From: an uncultured Latescibacterota bacterium
Lineage (GTDB): Bacteria; Latescibacterota; UBA2968
Direction: 5' to 3'
DNA: 64,000 nucleotides
Assembly (NCBI GenBank): GCA_958295785.1
Contig: OY282377.1
Location: 3,660,896 to 3,724,895, forward strand
The position numbers and the translations under genes are program-made. Under the pieces are notes generated by a model that had not been told where the DNA came from, ran no database searches, and saw only the letters and a list, made by a program, of their open reading frames with translations. Shown one piece after another: positions 58,347 through 64,000 of the stretch; position 1 is the stretch's first letter, and each line of letters opens with the position of its first letter.

Positions 58347-59066
58347 CTACGGTTTTGTTTCCGAAGCGCACGAATGCCCGTGTTGCGCGAAATCCAATGG
58401 ATTGGAGGGGTGAATGTCTATTTTCAAAACTCGGTCCGCCCGGCTGTGGGATAATGTCGTTCCCTCGGATTGGGAGAAATGACCCTCATCTCGCCCGATA
58501 CGCAGTTCGTTTCCCCTTACGCTTAGTTGGCCCGCCCACCTGTCGCCGAGGACGATCTCGCCCAACTTTTTGATTAACAGGCGTTTTCTGTCAGCCCGTA
58601 TCGCGGTTTGCGCGTCCCAATCGCAACAGTCGATTCCGTAATCGAACTCAATGGCGAGCAACATGAGTTGTGTGAACACCCCCGAACCGTCTCCCCTATC
58701 AGACGTGTAGAGCACATGCACGCCGGATTGGGTCATGCCAATGTACTGATAGCTGAATCGCTGGCTTTCTTTTTCGGTGTACACAAAGGGGCATTGCCCA
58801 TCTGTAGCATTGACGCCCACATCGCCGAAGTACCGGTTGCTCCCTTGGGCATCGCTGAGGTTGATCGCCACGACTTGGTCGCCGCGGTCACTCAGCCATG
58901 TGGAAAGATCCTGGATGATCTTTGGATGGATGAAGGGGGGGCGCACAAAGGAATACGCGTACTCGACCACGCGCACAGGTGGCGCGTCTTCCTGTCCGTT
59001 GACGGGTTGCACGCAGCACAACACAAAGAACGCGCCAGCAACGCACGCGATTCGGATCGGTGACAT
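58347..59066 (-). CDS. Secreted protein of unknown function
   Basis: A 239-residue exported protein: signal peptide MSPIRIACVAGAFFVLCCVQ PVNGQ (cleavage after NGQ or near), then a compact alpha/beta-looking domain with a Cys pair (YGIDCCDWD) and repeated aromatic motifs (VEYAYSFVRPPFIHP; SQRFSYQYIGMTQSGVHVLY). Not recognised. The ATG at 59066 has GGAGG 7 bases upstream. It ends 16 bases before purM on the same strand. Confidence 0.75.
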   Translation of the reverse strand: MSPIRIACVAGAFFVLCCVQPVNGQEDAPPVRVVEYAYSFVRPPFIHPKIIQDLSTWLSDRGDQVVAINLSDAQGSNRYFGDVGVNATDGQCPFVYTEKESQRFSYQYIGMTQSGVHVLYTSDRGDGSGVFTQLMLLAIEFDYGIDCCDWDAQTAIRADRKRLLIKKLGEIVLGDRWAGQLSVRGNELRIGRDEGHFSQSEGTTLSHSRADRVLKIDIHPSNPLDFAQHGHSCASETKP

Positions 59067-59175
59067 CTCGGTACCTCCATAATTGTTTGGAAATTCGTGC
59101 GGGAAATACAGGGTTTTGTGAATGCCGTGTGGTATGACCCACAGGCTGCTCTGCAACGCGGCTCATTCGTTTAAC

Positions 59176-60363
59176 TCAATCCGCTGGCGATGCCAATTCG
59201 CCCAATATCGAGCGGCGCACCAGATCCAATCCCTGAATCACCAACCAGCGGCGGATGTGATCCGAATCCTGAAAGCGGCGGCTTTCAACACATATTTGCC
59301 CTTGTGGACCGGGGCCATAAACAGCCATAAATGTCGCGCCACCTTCACAAGGGCCGAGCATCGCCAGGCCCATCCCGCCTTTGGGCGCGGCGGCTTTGGC
59401 CATCGCCGAAGCCCTGGCGCGGGGATCATCCGGCATATCTCCCCTATCCTGCATCTGCGGCGCGACCACCACATCCCCCGCGCCATTTTCCTCAAACTCC
59501 CGCACCATTTGTCCGGCTGTCAGCGCATCTACCACGCCAATCGTCAGCCCTTTTTCCCGCAACAACTCGCCCACCACCTCGGCCACTGTCTCTTTTTTAG
59601 TGCCGTAGATCGCAACGCCCAATCGCTTCCTGAGTTCGGCTTCTATCGGCGCGATCAGCGCATCGGCCTCTTCCTCTGTCTCCGCTTTCGCGGTCACGCG
59701 CACGTCGGTTTGCCCGGCATGCGCGGCCAATCCCACCGTTGGATTGCGTGCGGTCATCAAATCGCCAATCGCGCGGTCGATATTGCTCTCGCCCACCGCG
59801 CAGGTACGCAACACGCGCACCTTTGTCACTTTGCACCCGCCCATGCGATGGATCAAAATTGGGATCACAACTTCGTGCAGCATATAGTCCAATTCCCTAG
59901 GCACGCCCGGAAGCGAAATCACACAGCCGCGCCCACGGGCATCTTCACTCAAAAAACAGGGCGCCGTGCCCACGGGGTTCTCCAGCGTCATCGCCCCTTC
60001 GGGAATATACGCCTGTCGCTTGTTGTTATCGGCCATGGGGCGCCCAAAATTGCGAAACCGCGATGCGATCTGCCGCTCCAATTTCTCGCTGTAAATCAGC
60101 CTGTGCCCGGTCGCACGCGCCACGCATTGCCGCGTCATATCATCGACCGTAGGCCCAATGCCCCCCGAGGTCAAAATCACATCCGACCGCGCCAGCGCGA
60201 TATTCAAGACCTCTACGATGCGATCTTCATTGTCGCCCACCGTGGTTTTGTACAACAAATCCATGCCAATATCGCGCAGTGCTTTGGCAAACATCGCGGC
60301 ATTGGTGTCCACTATCTCACCGAGCAACAACTCGGTCCCAATCATCACAATCTCAGCTTGCAT
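59176..60363 (-). CDS. cinA: CinA-family protein with degenerate C-terminal deamidase site
   Basis: A 395-residue two-domain protein. N-terminal MoCF/MogA-like domain (ADP-ribose pyrophosphatase type in CinA): AEIVMIGTELLLGEIVDTNA, ILTSGGIGPTVDDMT, VISLPGVPREL. C-terminal PncC-like NMN deamidase domain (about 255-395), but where the family has ESCTGG the sequence is VVDALTAGQMV, lacking the catalytic Ser. The N-terminal domain looks intact. It hydrolyses/recycles NAD-derived nucleotides in the family. ATG at 60363 with GAGGAAG 6 bases upstream. Confidence 0.92.
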   Translation of the reverse strand: MQAEIVMIGTELLLGEIVDTNAAMFAKALRDIGMDLLYKTTVGDNEDRIVEVLNIALARSDVILTSGGIGPTVDDMTRQCVARATGHRLIYSEKLERQIASRFRNFGRPMADNNKRQAYIPEGAMTLENPVGTAPCFLSEDARGRGCVISLPGVPRELDYMLHEVVIPILIHRMGGCKVTKVRVLRTCAVGESNIDRAIGDLMTARNPTVGLAAHAGQTDVRVTAKAETEEEADALIAPIEAELRKRLGVAIYGTKKETVAEVVGELLREKGLTIGVVDALTAGQMVREFEENGAGDVVVAPQMQDRGDMPDDPRARASAMAKAAAPKGGMGLAMLGPCEGGATFMAVYGPGPQGQICVESRRFQDSDHIRRWLVIQGLDLVRRSILGELASPAD

Positions 60364-60462
60364 GGGAATCTTCCTCAACGCATTCTTTTTGGACTAAATG
60401 GAACTCTGTATTATGTTCAGAGTTACACAAATGAAATAAAATAAAACGCGAGACGCAAGATG

Positions 60463-60775
60463 TAATACTAAATTGATTTTCCATTGGCCTGATGCGATAT
60501 ATTGCCAGCAAGAGATCTCCCTTGACCTTACACAGTCATTCAGAAAAGCCATTGCAACCAGGCCATCCCAAAAGACCATCCGATAAAGCCATCACGCACA
60601 GCGCGCAAGGCCGTCTCGCAACCCACAGCGATTATGTAGCCAACCTTGCAGGCCAACGCATGTCGTTCTGTTACAAAAGCGATTTGCGCTGTGCCAGTCC
60701 CTCGGCGCATGAGAGCGGCATTTTTTGCCTGCTTTTTTTTGCTGTTGAAAAAAAGTAGGTCGCCGAAGGCATCAA
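60463..60775 (+). repeat. 330-bp dispersed repeat, copy 2
   Basis: Begins TAATACTAAATTGATTTTCC and ends at AAAAGTAGGTCGCCG, closely matching 47149-47482. It sits directly upstream of the second phyH gene, separated from its ATG by about 25 bases, so it may bring in or disrupt expression signals. Confidence 0.85.
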
Positions 60776-60801
60776 ATTGAGATACCAAAGGAGCGATTGA
60801 A

Positions 60802-61581
60802 ATGAGCGCGTATATTTCCGAAACCGAGTGGGAGGCGTTTGACGCGCAGGGGTATTTGCACTTGGGCAATGTGATGAACGACGGTGAATTGGAGGCATTG
60901 CAGGAGCGGATCGACGAGATCATGATGGGCACGGCGTCTATCGACTATGACCGCGTGATGATGCAACTGGATTCCGACCCCGACCGCGGCGGACAGCCCG
61001 GCCCGCAGAGCAAAGGGCACAAAATCCCCACGCTGGCGTATCGCAAAATTCAGGATTTGGAATGGGATGACCGGTTTCTCTCATTTTTGCAAAAACCCCT
61101 GTTTCGAAAAATTTGCGAGCATGTGTATGGCAAAGGCACGCCCGTGGATTGTTTTCGGGCGATGTTCATGAACAAGCCCGCACGCGAGGGCACGCCGCTG
61201 GTGTGGCATCAGGACCGCTGGACGGATTTGACCATGGATCCGCAGATCACCATCTGGACAGCATTGGATCCCACATCGGCCGAAAATGGATGCGTGAAAA
61301 TTATTCCGGGGTCACACCGCGAATTGATCAATCCCGAGCAAGGGTCTGGGTTTTTGACCGAAGAACACATCGAGACGGTTGTCGCCAAGTGCGAACCGGT
61401 GGATCTCATTTTGGCGGCCGGTGACTCGGTTTTGCTGCACAATTGGACGTTACACAGTTCGGAGATCAATACGACGGATCGCGCGCGGCGGGCGTTCAGC
61501 GTGTGCTATATGCACGGGGACACGCGCTCTTTGCGCGGCAATACATTCACTCGGGTTTTTGGCAGCGGTGCCGTAAGGTGA
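60802..61581 (+). CDS. Phytanoyl-CoA dioxygenase (PhyH) family protein
   Basis: A 259-residue Fe(II)/2-oxoglutarate dioxygenase. SETEWEAFDAQGYLHLGNVM, iron-binding HQD in PLVWHQDRWTD, VKIIPGSHRELI, and the distal His in LLHNWTLHSSEINTTDRARRAF with the co-substrate Arg. Different from the copy at 56357 (plus strand, different loops). The ATG follows AAAGGAG by 8 bases. It is followed by a remnant and then a DegT aminotransferase in the same direction, possibly one unit. Confidence 0.92.
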   Translation: MSAYISETEWEAFDAQGYLHLGNVMNDGELEALQERIDEIMMGTASIDYDRVMMQLDSDPDRGGQPGPQSKGHKIPTLAYRKIQDLEWDDRFLSFLQKPLFRKICEHVYGKGTPVDCFRAMFMNKPAREGTPLVWHQDRWTDLTMDPQITIWTALDPTSAENGCVKIIPGSHRELINPEQGSGFLTEEHIETVVAKCEPVDLILAAGDSVLLHNWTLHSSEINTTDRARRAFSVCYMHGDTRSLRGNTFTRVFGSGAVR

Positions 61582-61590
61582 ATGTAAATC

Positions 61591-61708
61591 ATGGCCGATC
61601 CCCTCGTTATGCGTTTCGCACCGAATTGCTGGCGCGGGGCAACGCGCAGACGCGCTTTATATGATCAATTCCGTGCGGGAGTGGGGCAGGCTCAAACTCG
61701 TCGAATGA
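61591..61708 (+). pseudogene. Possible gene remnant between phyH and degT
   Basis: Changing frame once gives a plausible C-terminus: FRTELLARGNAQTRF followed by MINSVREWGRLKLVE and TGA. No single open frame covers it and no family is recognised. It could equally be plain spacer. Confidence 0.3.
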
Positions 61709-61719
61709 TTGGAGGCTTT

Positions 61720-62901
61720 ATGTATCGAATTGGACAACCCGAAGTGAAGCGCGTGGAAAACCTGTTGGAAAGCGGCGAGATTTTTCGCTATGGCAAGGCC
61801 GGGGAATGCGATCAATTCGAAGCGGACTGGGGCAGGCGATTGGGCGGCGTGCAGGTGCGAATGACCACGAGTGGCACGACCTCGCTTTACTGCGCCCTCG
61901 TCGGCCTGAAGGTCGGGCCGGGGGATTCGGTCCTTGTGCCTGCGTGTACGTACATGGCGACCGCGCTCGCGGTTGTCGCCGCAGGTGCCATGCCCATCGT
62001 CGCCGAGGTGGATGAATCGATCACCCTGTCTCCCGAAGATGTGGCGCGAAAAATTGCCCCGCACACAAAGGCCATCATTCCCGTCCACATGTGGGGGTTG
62101 CCCTGCAACATGGACGCGCTGATGGATATTGCAGAAAAACGCAGGGTCAAGGTCTTAGAAGATGCGTGTCAGGCCGTGGGCGGCGGGTACAAAGGGCGCG
62201 CGCTCGGTTCGATAGGACACGCGGGCGCGTTCAGTTTTAACTATTTCAAAAATATGACCAGCGGCGAGGGCGGCGCGTTTGTTTCTGCGGATGCGTCTGT
62301 TTTCCGGCGCGGCTCAGTCGCCGCCGATTGTTGTTCTTATTATTGGAACCCGGAAGAGCATCGCCCGGATGAACAATTCGCCGGGTTGAATTTTAGAGCC
62401 ACGGAAATTTCGGGCGCGATCCTCAATGCACAACTCGAGCGCATCGACGAAATGTTAGATCGGATGCGCGGACACAAGCGCACGCTGACAAAGGTGGGCG
62501 AAGACGCGGGCCTGACGTCGATCACCAACAACAGTTTGGACGATGAATGCGGCACGCATGTCGGGTTTATTTTTCAAACGGAAGAACGCGCACGCGCATT
62601 TGCCGGGGAGATGAAGACATTGACTGGCCGCGCTTTTTTGCCCATTGATACCGGGCGACACGTCTATACGCGCTGGGACCCCATCATGCGAAAACAGGGC
62701 GCGCACCATCCCGCGCTCGACCCGTTTCGCCTGCCCGAAAACGAGGCGTTGCAGATCGCGTATTCAGAGGACATGTGCGCCCAATCGCTGGATATTTTGA
62801 GCCGCGCCGTGCTCATTGGCATGCATCCGGACAACGACCGGGAAAAGGTGGAGGAAATCGCAGACGCCATTCGGGAATCCGCAAAGGAGGTTTTGTCGTG
62901 A
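61720..62901 (+). CDS. DegT/DnrJ/EryC1/StrS family aminotransferase
   Basis: A 393-residue PLP-dependent sugar aminotransferase or dehydratase-like enzyme. Signature: MTTSGTTSLYCALVGLKVGP, VLVPACTYMATALAVV, HMWGLPCNMDALMDIAEKRR, VLEDACQAVGGGYKGRALG and the PLP lysine K177 in FSFNYFKNMTSGEGG. These enzymes make amino-sugars for surface glycans or antibiotics. The ATG at 61720 has GGAGG 4 bases upstream; longer frames lie over the remnant. The stop overlaps the start of a TPR gene (GTGA). Confidence 0.93.
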   Translation: MYRIGQPEVKRVENLLESGEIFRYGKAGECDQFEADWGRRLGGVQVRMTTSGTTSLYCALVGLKVGPGDSVLVPACTYMATALAVVAAGAMPIVAEVDESITLSPEDVARKIAPHTKAIIPVHMWGLPCNMDALMDIAEKRRVKVLEDACQAVGGGYKGRALGSIGHAGAFSFNYFKNMTSGEGGAFVSADASVFRRGSVAADCCSYYWNPEEHRPDEQFAGLNFRATEISGAILNAQLERIDEMLDRMRGHKRTLTKVGEDAGLTSITNNSLDDECGTHVGFIFQTEERARAFAGEMKTLTGRAFLPIDTGRHVYTRWDPIMRKQGAHHPALDPFRLPENEALQIAYSEDMCAQSLDILSRAVLIGMHPDNDREKVEEIADAIRESAKEVLS

Positions 62902-63509
62902 AGACGCAATGGGTATTGATTTTGATGCTGACACTGGTCAGCAGCGGGTTTGCCGCGCCGGGTGGGCCTGCGCCGCGCAAATCCAAAACAAGTGAAAACG
63001 AAGCCGCGCTCCGCCACTATCGGGAAGGCTTGCGCCACCGCGATGCGGCTTGGGTGTACGAAGAAAAAATGGCGGGCACAGAGGGCGAAGAACGCGAGTC
63101 GTACGCGCGGTTTATCCAAACCACTTACCGGCGCGCACTGGACGAGTTTCGGAAAGCGACCGCGCTGGATTCGACCCATTATCAGGCGTTTAGCAGTTTG
63201 GGATATATTTTGCGTAAGACCGGGGATATGGATGGAGCACTGGCGGCTTACGACCGCGCGTTGGCGTTGAATCCAAATTATGCCGAAGCCATTGAATACC
63301 GCGCCGAAGCCTATTTGATGAGGGGGCGTTTGGACGACATGAAACGGGCCTACGGCGTCTTGGCCGCCCTGAACCGCCCCCACGCCGCGCGATTGCTGAC
63401 CTTTGTGACGCAATGGGCAGATCGGGGAGACGATGCTGAATTGCGCGCCTGGGCCGCAGAAAAAAAAGAGGCTCTCGGCGAAGTGAAGGAGTTTGTCGAG
63501 AAGTGGTGA
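62898..63509 (+). CDS. Secreted TPR-repeat protein
   Basis: A 203-residue protein with signal peptide (KTQWVLILMLTLVSSGFAAP) and at least two tetratricopeptide repeats: ARFIQTTYRRALDEFRKATA then HYQAFSSLGYILRKTGDMD and GALAAYDRALALNPNYAEAI. TPRs make protein contacts, here in the periplasm. GTG start at 62898 with AAAGGAGG 7 bases upstream overlaps the DegT stop by 3 bases. Partner unknown. Confidence 0.85.
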   Translation: MKTQWVLILMLTLVSSGFAAPGGPAPRKSKTSENEAALRHYREGLRHRDAAWVYEEKMAGTEGEERESYARFIQTTYRRALDEFRKATALDSTHYQAFSSLGYILRKTGDMDGALAAYDRALALNPNYAEAIEYRAEAYLMRGRLDDMKRAYGVLAALNRPHAARLLTFVTQWADRGDDAELRAWAAEKKEALGEVKEFVEKW

Positions 63510-63762
63510 GGAGAGAGGGAAGACGCGAGATGCGAATTTTGCCACAAAAAACACGGGCGGGGTACAACTGGCGACGCCTCACCAGCAGTTCACGGACGCG
63601 AAGGGGTACAAACGTTATCTAGGCGAAGCCGGAGGCCAGATCAGGCTGTGAAACGTGCGGCATGTCATTCAGGAATATAGGGGCGATGCCCCTGTGCTCG
63701 CCTGCGGTGTGTGTAGAGGCGATGCCCCCGTGCCCGCACTCAACAGGATGGAGACATAAGCC
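63510..63762. repeat. Intergenic region with two palindromic repeat copies
   Basis: Near 63677-63742 there are two copies in series: AGGGGCGATGCCCCTGTGCT and GTAGAGGCGATGCCCCCGTG. Before them (63560-63651) a frame LATPHQQFTDAKGYKRYLGE ending at TGA may be a gene tail; no family is recognised. Confidence 0.65.
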
Positions 63763-64000
63763 ATGCGCTTCTTCAACACTGCCGGCCCCATCAAGCCCGC
63801 AAAACACTACTGCATCCCGCCGCTGGAACGCTTGGATTTAGACGATGTACTCGGCCTCATCCGAGACGAAAAGTACTTTGTCCTGCACGCGCCTCGGCAG
63901 ACGGGCAAGACCTCTGCCCTGCTGACCTTGCGCGACCTGCTCAACGCCGAGGACGCATACCGTTGCGTGTACGTCAATGTCGAAGGCGGGCAGGCCATGC
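63763..64000 (+). CDS. P-loop ATPase, cut by the window edge
   Basis: The first 79 residues of a protein: MRFFNTAGPIKPAKHYCIPP then LERLDLDDVLGLIRDEKYFV and the Walker A APRQTGKTSALL. This start is typical of the AAA-type ATPases of the AAA-ATPase_like/DUF1703-linked group, often ending in a PD-(D/E)XK nuclease, but the rest lies outside the window. ATG at 63763 with GGAG 9 bases upstream. The gene directly follows repeats. Confidence 0.8.
   Translation, partial: MRFFNTAGPIKPAKHYCIPPLERLDLDDVLGLIRDEKYFVLHAPRQTGKTSALLTLRDLLNAEDAYRCVYVNVEGGQAM

Noticed and set aside
59122-60444. 440-codon plus-strand frame
   Set aside because: Antisense to cinA; histidine- and arginine-rich, as expected of a shadow frame.

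Overview
The window comes from a Gram-negative bacterium of moderate to high GC: it encodes a TonB-dependent outer-membrane receptor, lipoproteins, a periplasmic HlyD adaptor and standard bacterial housekeeping genes (rpsT, tRNA-Lys, purM, queA, ispDF, recQ, ilvB). The mix of phytanoyl-CoA dioxygenases, an enolase-superfamily dehydratase, GH29 fucosidase, CaiB CoA-transferase, form II CO-dehydrogenase-like genes, a dockerin-bearing secreted protease and very many short dispersed intergenic repeats resembles large genomes of uncultured marine or sponge-associated lineages such as Latescibacterota. That placement is an inference from gene content only. TTG and GTG starts with strong Shine-Dalgarno sequences are common (pheS, rpsT, coxG, coxS, cysH, two antitoxins, the HerA gene).

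Layout. 1-5.5 kb (minus): a cut-off nuclease/DNA methyltransferase, coupled to a HEPN-domain gene and an unknown gene, then a DUF4377 lipoprotein and a tandem CaiB CoA-transferase. 5.8-9.1 kb: archaeal/eukaryotic-type pheS-pheT. 9.1-13.6 kb: TonB receptor and AzgA-type purine permease. 13.8-16.6 kb: UVR-motif protein and ilvB preceded by a textbook promoter, valine-rich leader peptide and attenuator. 17-20.5 kb: acetyltransferase, DUF5131 protein, a broken gene, HlyD adaptor. 20.6-21.6 kb: tRNA-Lys and cysH.

21.6-31.9 kb is an accessory island placed between cysH and the rest of the cysteine genes. It starts with two PIN toxin-antitoxin modules and a broken hicB, separated by repeated copies of the cysH 3' end. 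It continues with a co-directional series of eight genes: dynamin-like GTPase, two-helix membrane protein, caspase/CHAT-like protease, 59-residue protein, Rpn-type nuclease, HerA-like ATPase, WHH nuclease and SUKH (SMI1/KNR4) immunity protein. I recognise no described defence system with this combination; it is the most interesting part of the window.

31.9-35.0 kb: cysteine synthase, Mec-type JAMM peptidase, CysO/MoaD-like carrier with a C-terminal tail, a MITE-like element and a second cysteine synthase. 35.1-47.0 kb: rpsT, fucosidase, aldo-keto reductase, secreted protein, cupin, coxG-coxM-coxL-coxS and a 1.2k-residue subtilase. 47.6-55.3 kb: MFS transporter, RecQ, IspDF, duplicated hicAB and an enolase-superfamily enzyme. 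55.3-64 kb: queA, two phyH genes, purM, cinA, DegT aminotransferase, TPR protein and the start of a P-loop ATPase. Dispersed repeats fill most intergenic gaps and in several places run into gene 3' ends.
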